From Membranipora membranacea (Eukaryota; Bryozoa; Gymnolaemata; Cheilostomatida; Membraniporidae), in contig OU612069.1 in assembly GCA_914767715.1 (NCBI GenBank), positions 16,677,387 to 16,737,386 on the forward strand: 60,000 nucleotides of DNA. Reading direction: 5' to 3'. The notes beneath the pieces are model-generated. The model saw only the letters and a list, made by a program, of their open reading frames with translations, had not been told where the DNA came from and searched no databases. This document shows, one piece after another, positions 1 through 11,884 of this stretch (its first letter is position 1; each line of letters opens with the position of its first letter). A program made the translations under genes and the position numbers.

Positions 1-975
1 TTAAGATGTGCTGAGTATCTGTGATGCACACAGATGGACAAGATCTAATGAAAAAATAGAAAGTTTCTCCAGGTATCCCACTGCTAACACGATTATCAAT
101 ACTCCTCCTTAGCAGGCAGTCAAATTCATTTACATTTTACATCACCCTGAGTTGAATTTACTTTGTGACTTGTAATTTCTAGTTTTTAAACAATGTAAAC
201 AACACAGATTATCCAAAAAAAACCTTGAGTGTTAAAACATCAGAATATTTGCAAAAATTGTTGAAAAGATTGTCAAAACTTCAAATCACTCAGTATTAAT
301 CATTGCATGCTTTAGATTTCAACATCATCCTAATGCCTGAAATGTCGAGATTTACAAAGAATTTATTTTAGATTTCTTTGCGATTTGGAAATACAAATTT
401 TCAAGAAAAACACACAATCTACCTATGTAAATTTTGTATCTTCCATTGAAATTCTATTGAAAGCCGCTATTCATGAAGCTAATAATTGAAGCATATCACT
501 GGTTTTCATGCGGGCTGAAGACGGAGTTTGATTTGAATGTCATAGCCACAATCTTATTTATTCATCATATTAATGTAAACAAAACCTAGAAAATACTTAG
601 CCACATATTTATCTGCCTTTATATTGCCAATTTCTTTCTCGAGCAGTAACCATGGTTAACAGAAAATGTTGTATCTGCCAAAGCACTGTGGGTTATTTCC
701 AGTGGCTGAAATCATACAGTTTTAAACTTGAGTGCTGTGACTACCTCAGAGATATTCTCCCTCTGATAATCACATCACATGGACTCCACGTCGATTTGCT
801 ACAAATGCCTCCTAAATGATATTCAATCTTGCTTTCATTAGAGCTGTTAATCTCCCTGTAATTTTCATTCTCACTGTCGGATGAGCTAGAGCTGTAATTT
901 TTCGCCATGTTCGATTTAGATCGTTAGCTTTGTCATTGAATTATGAAATGCCATACACTATCCCATTTTACAAGC
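1..975. other. AT-rich non-coding flank
   Basis: I see no convincing exon, RNA gene or repeat here. The sequence is AT-rich with frequent stops in all frames. Confidence 0.5.
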
Positions 976-980
976 TAAAC

Positions 981-1150
981 CAGTGGCGTATATTAGCAAT
1001 CACGGACCAGTACCATGGATATCCGTTAACTAAAATCTGTGATTACTTTGTGCCGGCCAGCCTGAATAGCTCAGTGTGTAGAGCATCTGCCTGGTAATTA
1101 CTGTTTATTAAGAATGTTGTGGGTTTTTCAAATGGGTGCTTTATAGGCCA
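981..1150 (+). repeat. Truncated copy of a hAT-like MITE with tRNA-like module
   Basis: The stretch begins CAGTGGCGTATATTAGCA and about 90 bases later has TGAATAGCTCAGTGTGTAGA. Both match, in reverse complement, the complete element at 29447-29839. The tRNA-like part has a recognisable A box, while the B-box region is damaged by extra T residues. No matching right terminus was found downstream, so I read this as a truncated copy. Confidence 0.6.
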
Positions 1151-1260
1151 GAAGCAGCCTAGCTGTAACTGCTCTATAAAATAATGGCACAGACAATTTT
1201 TGATGGCAGGAAACTGATCGCATGTTATACTTCATTGATGTTTCTTCTGTAAAATTCACC

Positions 1261-1760
1261 GGGTGTACCCAGTTGTAGTGGTCATATTTAGAAATTAAAA
1301 GGTGTTTTGTTTTTGCATTATATGTGTGGGGCCATAACTCCTATTCCGTGTAATCTTACTAACCTAATCTTCAGGGAATTCCAGGTTGAAACTGCATTGT
1401 GGGATTTTGTTGACTTGCCAATTTATTTACCAGGTAAACTTGCAGGAGTCTGCTCATATTAGATCAGGAAAAGTTTGAAATTTTCAATAAGTATAATGTC
1501 AGATCTTTATGAGGTTAGTATGATACTGTCTTGCGGCAGCATATCCGCAATTATTATATAAAATTGCATATGATAAGTGAAATGTTAAGAATTCAATAAA
1601 AGGTGTTTCTAGGGTGGAAAAACGTGCTTAATCCAAAATTAAGGGTGTACCCAGTTGTAGCGATCATGTCAGCAGCAGCGGGGCAGCATCCTCATTTCTT
1701 CGAAAAATTGAGAGTTTAAATAAAAGGTGTTTCAAGGGTATAGAAACAAAGAAACAAGTG
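1261..1760 (+). repeat. Short dispersed direct repeats
   Basis: The 18-mer GGGTGTACCCAGTTGTAG occurs at 1261-1278 and again at 1643-1660. The phrase TAAAAGGTGTTT recurs near 1297, 1599 and 1720. This suggests an old partial tandem duplication. No coding potential was noticed. Confidence 0.5.
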
Positions 1761-1782
1761 TGTAACCTAGAACAAGTCTAGT

Positions 1783-1886
1783 CAAGTTTGATCCAATTGC
1801 CTGCATGCCTGGTGGGCCTGATCCACTGGTCACGCCGTGGCGTGATCAGTGGATTGGGAGCCACTCGGAATGCAGTTCCAAGTTTG
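1783..1886. repeat. Foldback hairpin, same family as 51896-52018
   Basis: The left arm (1783-1836) and right arm (1839-1886) are imperfect reverse complements around a GT centre. The best-paired part is TGATCCACTGGTCACGCC against GGCGTGATCAGTGGAT. The order of phrases (CAAGTTTGATCC, CTGCAT, CCACTGGTCAC, then the mirror with GGAATGCAG) is the same as in the foldback in a PCID2 intron at 51896-52018, so this is a small repeat family. Confidence 0.7.
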
Positions 1887-1975
1887 ATATTTGGAGCCAA
1901 GTCTTAGTATTGGTATTTGGGGCCAATTTTTACTAATTGGGGCCGAGTTTCATTGCATGGGGCCAAGTTTTAGTA
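1880..1975 (+). repeat. GGCCAAGTTT satellite, short array
   Basis: There are four to five copies of an approximately 20-base unit resembling GGGGCCAAGTTTTAGTATTT. The same unit forms longer arrays at 26606-26915 and 31797-32143, and a few copies at 21057-21130. Here, too, it lies downstream of the TPR gene's 3' end. Confidence 0.8.
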
Positions 1976-1989
1976 TGAATGAATGAATG

Positions 1990-2394
1990 AATTACAAGGT
2001 TTGAATGGTAAAGGACGGGTACCTCGCAAGGCTGGTAAGTGGGGACAACCCTAGAAGAGCTGTTCCAAAGGCTGCAGTCCACATCTGGAGTGGGGAGTTA
2101 CCAATGAGCTAAATCTAAATTATCGCTCGGTGGTGAATTGGTCACCACAACTTTTCCCTATTATTTAAAAAATGACAACTTGTATTTTAAGTACCAGTCA
2201 AATGTGAACTGTATATTTTCAACATATAATACATACAAAATATATTCAATCTCAAACCAGCCATATTTTGTTTCATAATGAGGAGGATAAAAAAATGTAA
2301 ATCAACAGGGCATTATGTGCAGGTCATGTGATACTCAGTTAGTTCGAGTAAAGTGGACCACAGCAAGCGGGGGTGGTGAAAGAGGGTGCCAAGT
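1990..2394 (-). repeat. 3' flank of the TPR gene, shared at three loci
   Basis: This is the region downstream of the stop codon of the TPR gene. It is nearly identical to 26930-27172 (same orientation) and to 31040-31440 (inverted). The shared part includes the phrase rich in GGACCACAGCAAGCGGGGGTGG next to the stop. The plus-strand copy has AATAAA near 31187. Here the same position reads AATATA, so a poly(A) signal is less clear. Confidence 0.75.
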
Positions 2395-5300
2395 CTAATT
2401 GTAAGTAAAAAAGTGATATGAATTTAACAAATATGATAAAAATATGCAAAGCACGCTCAGTATGATGATCCATTGAATGCGCCGGCGATCTCTCTTTCTT
2501 TTGATATCATTACTAAGTTCAGTCAGGGACATAGCAATATCAGAATGATCATCGTTTTCACCGTGCAAACGCTTATGCATTTCTAGTGATATTCTGTGGT
2601 ATTCTGCTGCTTTGTTATACTCATTCATTGCGTGGTATGTGCTTCCCAGGTTATAAAGTGACACAGCAATATCAGAGCGATCACTATTCTCACCGTGTAT
2701 ACGCTTACACATTTCTAGTGATAGTCTGTGGTATTCTTCAGCTTTGTTATACTCATTCATTGCGTGGTATGTGGTACCGAGGTTATTCAGTGACCTAGCA
2801 ATATCAGAGTGGTCACTATTCTCCCCGTGTATACGCTTACGCATTTCTAGTGATAGTCTGTGGTATTCTGCTGCTTTGCTATACTCATTCATTGCGTGGT
2901 ATGTGGTACCGAGGTTATTCAGTGACCAAGCAATATCAGAGTGGTCACTATTCTCACCATGTATACACTTACGCATTTCTAGTGATAGTCTGTGGTATTC
3001 TGCTGCTTTGTTATACTCATTCATTGCGTGGTATGTGCTTCCCAGGTTATAAAGTGACACAGCAATATCAGAGCGATCACTATTCTCACCGTGTATACGC
3101 TTACACATTTCTAGTGATAGTCTGTGGTATTCTTCAGCTTTGTTATACTCATTCATTGCGTGGTATGTGGTACCGAGGTTATTCAGTGACCTAGCAATAT
3201 CAGAGTGGTCACTATTCTCACCGTGTATACGCTTCTCCATTTCTAGTGATAGTCTGTGGTATTCTGCTGCTTTGTTATACTCATTCATTGCGTGGTATGT
3301 GGTACCGAGGTTATTCAGTGACCTAGCAATATCAGAGTGGTCACTATTCTCACCGTGTATACGCTTCTCCATTTCTAGTGATAGTCTGTGGTATTCTGCT
3401 GCTTTGTTATACTCATTCATTGCGTGGTATGTGCTTCCCAGGTTATAAAGTGACACAGCAATATCAGAGCGATCACTATTATCCCCGTGTATACGCTTAC
3501 ACATTTCTAGTGATAGTCTGTGGTATTCTTCAGCTTTGTTATACTCATTCATTGCGTGGTATGTGTTTCCAAGGTTATTCAGTGACCAAGCAATATCAGA
3601 GTGGTCACTATTCTCACCATGTATACGCTTACGCATTTCTAGTGATAGTCTGTGGTATTCTGCTGCTTTGTTATACTCATTCATTGCGTGGTATGTGGTA
3701 CCGAGGTTATTCAGTGACCTAGCAATATCAGAGTGGTCACTATTCTCCCCGTGTATACGCTTACGCATTTCTAGTGATAGTCTGTGGTATTCTGCTGCTT
3801 TGTTATACTCATTCATTGCGTGGTATGTGGTACCGAGGTTATTCAGTGACCAAGCAATATCAGAGTGGTCACTATTCTCACCATGTATACGCTTACGCAT
3901 TTCTAGTGATAGTCTGTGGTATTCTGCTGCTTTGTTATACTCATTCATTGCGTGGTATGTGGTACCGAGGTTATTCAGTGACCAAGCAATATCAGAATGG
4001 TCACTATTCTCACCATGTATACGCTTACGCATTTCTAGTGATAGTCTGTGGTATTCTGCTGCTTTGTTATACTCATTCATTGCGTGGTATGTGGTACCGA
4101 GGTTATTCAGTGACCTAGCAATATCAGAGTGGTCACTATTCTCACCATGTATACGCTTACGCATTTCTAGTGATAGTCTGTGGTATTCTGCTGCTTTGTT
4201 ATACTCATTCATTGCGTGGTATGTGTTTCCCAGGTTATAAAGTGACACAGCAATATCAGAGTGATCACTATTCTCACCGTGTATACGCTTACACATTTCT
4301 ACTGATAGTCTGCGGTATTCTGCTGCTTTGTTATACTCATTCATCGCGTGGTATGTGGTACCGAGGTTATTCAGTGACCTAGCAATATCAGAATGGTCAC
4401 TATTCTCACCGTGTATACGCTTACGCATTTCTAGTGTTAGTCTGCGGTATTCTGCTGCTTTGTTATACTCATTCATTGCGTGGTATGTGGTACCGAGGTT
4501 ATTCAGTAACCTAGCAATATCAGAGTGATCACTATTCTCCCCGTGTATAGGCTTACACATTTCTAGCGATAGTTTGTAGTTTTTTATAGCTGCTTCGTAT
4601 TTCTCCATTTCACGCATTATATATCCTAGGTATGATAAAGCATCTGACATGTCTGCACAAGAGACATTTTTGCCGTATACACGCCTGTACATGTCTAATG
4701 AAGAAATCATGCACTCTTCAGCTGCGCACAAATCTCCTAATTTAATGTAGTTTTCTCCCATTCTTTGTAGTAAGAGAGCAATCTTTGGATGAGCGACAGT
4801 CTTACTGAAAATGCGGCAGTAAGTTGCCTTTGAGCTCTCAAAGTATATTTTAGCCTGGTCATAATGCTTTTGTTTGTGGAAGGCCAACCCAACTACATAA
4901 TATCCATGAGCAGCTGCAGGTACTAAACTCTCCTCTCCATACAAATGTTCAAACATACTCTGATATTTTCTGCTGTATTTGATTGAGGCGGCATGGTCAT
5001 ATTGTTCATCATACAAATACGCCAGTGCTTCTAAACATTCAAGCAATGCTGAGGTTGGCTGCTGTAAAATAAGAAGTCTTTCCTCTGTGGTCAATTTCTG
5101 TAGGTCTCTTCCAATGTTGCTTGCTTCTGAGCTGTCGATAGATTCACCATAATAATCATACTTCACTTCTTGGCTTGCCTTCATATAGAAATACTGAAGT
5201 GCCCTGAGAAGATAGTTTTCAGCTTTATCACATTGTCTTAAGTCAACATATGAGCGCCCTATGCTAAGCAAGTAATCTCCTGATGATTCTTCACCTACAC

Positions 5301-8300
5301 CCTCCAAAGTGTTGAGTGCAGCGATCCTTTCTCCTAGATGACGCTGGCAGGTAGCGATCCTAAGACACACTGATTTGGTCTTGTAGTATTTATCATTCTC
5401 TCTGAGATGAATGAGAACTTCCAGAGCTTGCCTGAAGTAAAAGTTATCTATGAAAATAGTTGCTACCAGATACCTTGCTTCTTGATTACAAATGGCGCTT
5501 TGACTACCAAGCCAGTCTAGAATGTTCTCCTTGGCTAAGTGCTGTACTGGCCCGAAGTGCTCATTCAGCAAATTGAATGCTAGCATTGTGTGCCCAGTAT
5601 GCTGGAGTGTCGATATCTTGCATAGGAATGTCTGGTCATTCGCATTCGCTGTTGTTTTATAACCCATACACACAGTACCCAATTGATCAGCGTTTACTTC
5701 CCTTAGTTTATCCTTTAAAGGAACCATCATATCAGCTAGTGCCAGGATGAGACCCGTGTGAACATACAATCTATTCCCAGGTGATTTACAATCAATCTTC
5801 AATGTTGTAGTTTCTGTTGTTTGCTTCTCTGCTGTTGAAATCCTGTCATCTTGAGAGTCATGGTACAGGTAAGCTGAAAGTCTGACAAAACAGGCAACAG
5901 CAAGCTGAAATATCAATGATTTATACAAATCCTCTGATATTTTCCCAGTGGAGTGCAGGCGTTCTGCAGTTGTCCATGCATCTTTTCCAAACACCTGATG
6001 GATCACTGCCAGATCATACATCAGTATTGAGGGAAATCTGTAGAGTTGCCTCTTCACGTCTACTGTATAGGCTTGATTCAGCAAGCGATCATCAGGGGTA
6101 AAGTCAAACTTCTTCATATCGTTTGCCAGCATGTCTATATTTGCATTTACCCGTGCTTCACTGAGCTTGATAGACTGTATGTATTCCTTGAGGGTACAAA
6201 GTAGGTTACTATTCCCATCAGAATATACCTCTGTCATATAGGAGAGCATCGCTGTAAGATCACCTTTCAGGGAGTCCTTTGTAGGGTTATTTAGTACATG
6301 CTCATATGCGATGCCTAAATCACTGGGAGTAGTTATGAAACTGCATTTATTACTGTCCTGTCCATTACCTGTTGGTATGTTGCCAGCCTCTGCAGACAAG
6401 CCGTCGATTTTGAATCCATTCTTTGATTCGTCGTCAAACCACCCATTCAGTTCTTCAATTGCCATATACTTAAGCTTAGTTTCCCCGAGATTACCTATTA
6501 GAAAATAGCTGGTCAGTGCTAACTTCCTGAAATAGTCTTCAGTCTGCGGTGTTTTCTTCTCGATTAGAAATATGTATTCAAGATCAGAGTACGGGGTTGC
6601 CTCCCCTCGAGCTAGTGAGCCTATAGCTATAACTGAAAATCCACATGGTGGTTCCTGGACCAGAGTTTCGACACTTTTATCTATGATAGTGTGTACAAAG
6701 TCGATCATTCTCTCCGTGCAAAGTGTAGATACTGTTTGAGCAGAATCAACTAGCTGTCCCATCATATCTTCCGTTGGCATTGGTCCTTCTGAATTCACAT
6801 CGAATCGAATGGATAGTTCGTCAGTTACTTGGTTTTCAATTCGAACCTCATCTCGTATATTATGTAGATTGCTGAGAAGATCAGTAGTTATTTCTTGCTG
6901 TTGATCATAGCTGATCACAGCTGATCCTTTCCAGAATGTCTGCTGAACCTGGAATACTCTTTCTTTCCAGCCGTCATATCCTGGTTTTCTCACTGACACA
7001 GAGTTGAAGAGTGTGTGCGCCTGTAAAATGAAAACATGCCTCCGATTATAGTACAAAGTAGCAAAGCACTTGTTGGCTTTGAGAATGCGTTTGCAATTTT
7101 GGGGAGAGCATTGGATGGATTCACTTCGCAATCAGTATAATGTCTTCCGTTAGACATCACAGGGTTGTAAGACATCTGATTTGCTTTATTATTGCAACAA
7201 GTCGCACGCCTGTCATGATTGAGATAACTTTGCGTTTGGATTCTATTTTTCATGGCGTGGTTGATTTCTTACCGCAGCTGGACAGTCAAAATTTATTTCA
7301 CTTAAATTCATGTATCATGTTATTTGTCTTCCCGTTAGGAGGACTCATCATTTTAGTGAATTTTCTAATTTTAATTTTATCAAACCCACCCAGTACTTTC
7401 AGTTTCATAGCCATGGAATTCCCCTTAGCAGTAACATATTACACATGCCTCACAGGATCATTGTTAACCTAAATACTATGTTTTAACAATGATTTTAATA
7501 ACTCAAAACTAGTGGAATCAAATCAGCTAGTATTTTGCAGCTGAAGCAGCCACATTATATTTTAAACAAATCAATAGAAAACAATACAGTGCCATAGGGA
7601 GTTAAACCCACTGAAGTAAGTGTTCTTGAGTTCTGCCTGCTGGCTGACCTCCCTGCCTTGTCATAAATTTGCCTTGTACTCTGTTGTTTGGCTGTTTTCT
7701 GGCACACTTGTCTTGCCAGATAAATTAGGTTACTATCTTGTCCATATCCCCCTCAATTTATCTTGCCTGATAAAATAGCTTACTAGTTTGTCCATACCCC
7801 CCCCCCCCCCCAATTTGTCTTGCCTGGTAAATTAGGTCACTAGCTGTTTATAACCCCTCCCAGATCGCCAGTTAAATAAAGTTACCATATTTCTCCATAT
7901 CTCCCTCCTCCCAAATTCAGTCCCAAAGTCAGGTCAATAGTATTCCCACTAAGATAGAGTCAGCTTACTTGTTACATTCCGACAAAGATAGTGTCGGCGA
8001 TTCCCAATTGATCGGACATTGAATTTGAATATTGCTTTACAATCAGCAGCATCTTTATATCAATTATTTCTTCTTTAAAAATATTTTTTTGCCTAATATT
8101 AAAATAAATCACACTGGTCAGGACAACCTGCTCAATCTATTGTAATTTTCAAACTCAAAATCAGATCAGAATGGATGGATGGAGTTATTGACAGAAAACC
8201 TGGATTTTAGACAGTAAATCAACAATAGCATCATTGCTTCTACACCTTCCAATGTCGTTACGTCGCCCACAATTAAATGCCTCAATGCTAATGCTGCATA

Positions 8301-8577
8301 TTGTGTCCTGTCTAGGTTTGATTGAGTCCATGGTAAGAGCACTGATTAGTTTTATTATACCAACAGATTGCTGTCGTCATTCTTCGGATAATCTTATTAT
8401 TTTATTATAGCTTACCCTCAGACAATCTGTCCAGTCGTCAGTTTTCTGATATTTCTTGTAATAAAACTCTGCTAGTCGTACCAAGTGCTTCACTTGGACC
8501 TCCAGATTATATTTACCTCCTACACTACAGGAGTAATCCCTCTTGAACTCGTGTAAATAATCCTCGTTATAAATCAT
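2395..8577 (-). CDS. Nucleotidyltransferase-like / TPR-array protein with C-terminal membrane anchor
   Basis: Two exons are supported: 8577-8416 (54 codons, starting ATG right after a good acceptor) and 7020-2395, joined in phase 0 (AGG|GTAAGC donor, TTTTACAG acceptor), giving 1595 residues. A reading frame continues upstream of 7020, but it starts in the intron; the paralogue at 41747-44351 confirms the same splice. Residues about 188-203 read GSLARGEATPYSDLEY, the G-S...D-x-E signature of the pol-beta-type nucleotidyltransferase fold, closest in look to the GlnD/DUF294 type; GFKIDG follows about 70 residues on and may supply the third acid. A helical middle part follows, then 16 copies of a kinesin-light-chain-like TPR unit of 44 residues (about 867-1547), basic residues, and a hydrophobic tail (IQWIIILSVLCIFLSYLL) close to the C terminus, which suggests a tail-anchored protein facing the cytosol. 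Substrate and partner are unknown. There may be further 5' exons. Confidence 0.85.
2530..4580 (-). repeat. 132-bp tandem repeat array coding TPR units
   Basis: The coding sequence repeats every 132 bases (44 codons), about 15 full units. A second level exists: the variant with CTTCCCAGGTTATAAAGTG recurs at 2641, 3037 and 3433, exactly 396 bases (three units) apart. The units are almost identical even at the DNA level, so the array has been homogenised recently by unequal exchange or gene conversion. Confidence 0.95.
7021..8415 (-). other. Intron of the nucleotidyltransferase-TPR gene
   Basis: The intron is about 1.4 kb, bounded by GTAAGC (8415-8410) and CAG (7023-7021). It contains a poly-C run near 7799-7812 and no recognisable gene. 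Confidence 0.8.
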
Positions 8578-8619
8578 CTGAAAGACAAGATAAAAATGTC
8601 TGTGCAATATCAACGGTTA

Positions 8620-10070
8620 AAAATTGTGAGGCCGCCTAAAATGTGTTCATGACGGATATGATTGATTTTCTTATACATGTAAATTGTAACATTACCTTCC
8701 CTTCATCATAGAAGATCAGAAGTAGTCCAGAATACACCAACAGTTAGCTTTCAATTTATTTTGATGGATATAGGGCAAGAATTTGACAGTGTTTATATGT
8801 GTAGATAGTTTGTATAAATACTATGTCATAGTTTCTACACCTCTCGGTTTGCCAGTTAGGGAGAAAACCAGTTTTTTAACTGGAAAAAATAGGAGGAGAT
8901 AAATCATAATGATTGCCCATGCAATCCCAGTATTTTGCCTGAGAATACCAAAATATTCCCATTCATACATTTTCAGCTCAATCTAAAAGGAATTGGAGCA
9001 AGATTGTAAATTGTACTGCAGGGTGAAATGTTATGAGACAGGTTACAATTATGACTCAAAGTCAATAGCTCAGCAAAATTAATGAGGAGAGATGTGAGTG
9101 CATCTTAGAAAGATTTTCAAAGGCTGCAGCCACCAAATTCGATCCAATAGAGGGAAATTGTATTTGATATGACCTCTTAAACAACCATTGCTACAAGAGT
9201 TTGTGGTCAACTGTTTTGTGAGAGGGCTGCATCGAGAGAAGTTGGCAAAGGAAGAAGCAGCTACTGGAATTTCAAGGGTAAAACTTTCAAACATTTGTAT
9301 TAACTCCGTGGTTATAATGAAACCACCACATTTACCACGTGCAGACTTAATTCATTCACTTTATAGCTGGTGTAACATATATATCAGATGACTTCGTCAA
9401 GGACCATGGGATGCGAAATAAGTAGAGACAGCAAAGCTCGAACAATTCTATAATAGAATCGCTAATGTCGTTTCCCCCTGTTTCCGTAAGTTAACCATGT
9501 TGACGTCCCTTGTTTATTGTACTGAATTAACTGTTGCTTCCTATGACAAGAACATGCTTTCTCGAAGTGACATTTTGATATCATAGAAAATAACAAATGT
9601 ACAGTTGAACTGTTTTAGCCTGGAGTGGCTACTATAAAAGCGCTGGGAGCCCAATGCATGTCAAGTTTTTTGGAACCAAAACTTAAAAGCCAACATATCT
9701 ATTGGATAAAAGACTGCTGTATTTTCGTATCACAGTTGGCTGTATTTTATATACCATCGTTATACCAGGTTGGTTAAAACGAAATTTAGTGATTAAGTAA
9801 AATACATAGTTGGATTTCTTCTCCCCTGACCTCGTAAATAGAACCTGGATGATGCAAGAAAATATCGTACACTGGCAAAATAACCCAGTACATGGCCATT
9901 AAAATCTATGGTAATGTTATTTGTATTGGTATTGACCTAATCATTTTGTTCTGTCTGATGATCTGAGTCTATGAACTAGGCCACATGACTGCTTCTCAAG
10001 ACCCAAAGTTACCCTCCCGATACCGCCTCGTAACATCTAAAAGGCCTTGCAGTTCCCGGAGACTGCATGC
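8620..10070. other. Upstream region, nothing recognised
   Basis: This is the presumed 5' flank or first intron of the minus-strand nucleotidyltransferase-TPR gene. I found no further exon that could be supported by the paralogue, and no repeat family shared with the rest of the window. Confidence 0.4.
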
Positions 10071-10073
10071 AGG

Positions 10074-10103
10074 CTCTCGGCCTATTGGCTAAGATCAAAG
10101 TGT
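10074..10103 (+). ncRNA. U2 snRNA 5'-end-like sequence (pseudogene or U2-derived SINE)
   Basis: The thirty bases closely follow the highly conserved 5' part of U2 snRNA, including CGGCC.ATTGGCTAAGATCA where U2 has TTTTGGCTAAGATCA. From about 10104 the sequence no longer follows U2: the branch-recognition and Sm regions are absent. It is therefore not a functional U2 gene. A U2-headed retroposon or a truncated pseudogene fits best. Confidence 0.6.
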
Positions 10104-10380
10104 CATGGCCAATGGCTGATTAGTGCCTGTTTCAGTGTCTGGCAGCTTGCTGCAAACTCATGATTAGGAGGTCCACCATGGCCTCACCTCTAGGATGCAT
10201 TCTAGTTTACTAGGGTGTACCACACTCTCAGTACGAGGACTGCGGGCGACTTGCATCCCTCTTTAGGGGCAGCCCACCCTCTGTTTGGTCATTAACAGGG
10301 CATGCAGGCTCTGTACGATATCGTACTTACACAGCTGCTGTGATTGGTGTTTTCTAGCCTGTCTTGACAATCAACCCTAA

Positions 10381-10396
10381 ACCCCCCCCCCCCCAC
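10381..10396. repeat. Poly-C tract
   Basis: A homopolymer C run interrupted by a single A. A similar poly-G tract is at 54827-54838. Confidence 0.9.
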
Positions 10397-10399
10397 CTG

Positions 10400-11880
10400 A
10401 CTCCAAGGACTTGACATTATGTCTTTTAATGAGAAATAACCCATTGTGAAGGGTACACTTCATTTGTGACGGTGACCATCCAATAGGGTGGGCAACTGGG
10501 GTATAAGGAAGGCAACTGGAAATTTCACAGACATGAATATAATATATATTATAGCTGAGGTTCTAGTGTTGATAATTTTGTAGGGTTGTGATGGTAGCAA
10601 CTCTGCTCTAGCAGCCGTTTCCTGTGATTGAGATTCAGCGGCCAACAATGGATGTATTAGTATTAGTACTATTTTTCCCACCCAGTGCCTCAGCGGTTGA
10701 GGGTGGGATATCTACGCACAGTGTTAGAAGTGGAAAATATGAGGTAGAGGGATAACAACCAGGCAGAGGCCCAGCCGCCAGAGCTCTGTGGTGATTACAA
10801 TTGAAAATGTATCAAGTTGAGCCATATTTTGGAAAACTGATATTGTTACTATCAGCTGGCTGTAACCTGGGTTATGAGATAAAGGGTGATGCATCCCCCA
10901 AGACAAAGTAGGGAGGGGGACATCATCCCCTTGTATCTCTCTAAATTCTAACACTATCTACGCATATAGATGTCAATGAGACCTTCACACTATCATTCAT
11001 TTGATTTCCATTTTAACAGATTTAATAGCCTATTTCACTGGTCTAAATATTTACAGAATAAGTCAGAGCGGCTTAAATTCTGAGACCGCGAGAACTATCA
11101 GAGCCCTGCGCTTATTATTCAAAAGACGCCACAAAGGAGGAAAACAATTTTTATAATAGGATAGAGGGAGATTGAATGTGATTAGAGTACTTTGCAATCA
11201 AAACAAGAAGCGTTATCACTTGTGCTATTCAGGGCCACCATAAAGAGTGAAATCGTTCTTTTTTTTCCTTCTTGATGATATTCTAAGTTTTCTCAGGGGA
11301 GATAAAGTTACGGTATGGTACTCCCATTCGACTCATTCTGATTCCCCTCGTCTGTTCAGACATTAGCCAATGTCATTGAATACATTATATCCACTGATTC
11401 TTAGTTGAGCTACAAAATCTTCTCTGGACATTGTTCAATACGGTTGTCAGAAGCAGTCAGCCCCAACAAATTTATATTGTGTGGAGCAAGCCGATAGAAG
11501 TTGGTTGGATGCATGCCGAAGTGGTTTTTAAACAAAACAATTTATCTATTATGTAGGAATATATACAGCATCTATACAGTATATATATTATAATATCAAG
11601 GCTTGAACGGTGAGGTTTCAAACAGACATTACACATCAGGCTATACTAAGGCAAAACAATTGAATTATATAACAATAATCGGAGTTATCTCCTCAATATT
11701 TTTTTAAGTTTAAAATTTAATTTCTCTTGAACTGACAAACTTAGAGGTGTAGAACTAAGACATACTATTGACACAACCTACCTACACATATAAATGCTGC
11801 CAAATCGTTGCCCACTTCCGTTATAATGAACTGAACCATCTGGACTATAACCCTGAATAACTTTCTAACTGGCAGACTCA
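10400..11880. other. Non-coding, nothing recognised
   Basis: No exon or repeat could be supported in this stretch. Open frames are short and show no family likeness. Confidence 0.4.
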
Positions 11881-11884
11881 GAGG

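Noticed and set aside
2586-4528. Long plus-strand open frames opposite the TPR array (up to 234 codons)
   Set aside because: They arise because the 132-base repeat is a multiple of three and lacks stops on the antisense strand. The products are pure repeats without family likeness.
7021-7131. An N-terminal extension starting ATG at 7131 for the TPR gene
   Set aside because: A good acceptor lies at 7023-7021, the paralogue splices at the same place, and the upstream exon 8577-8416 joins in frame. The 37 extra codons are intron.
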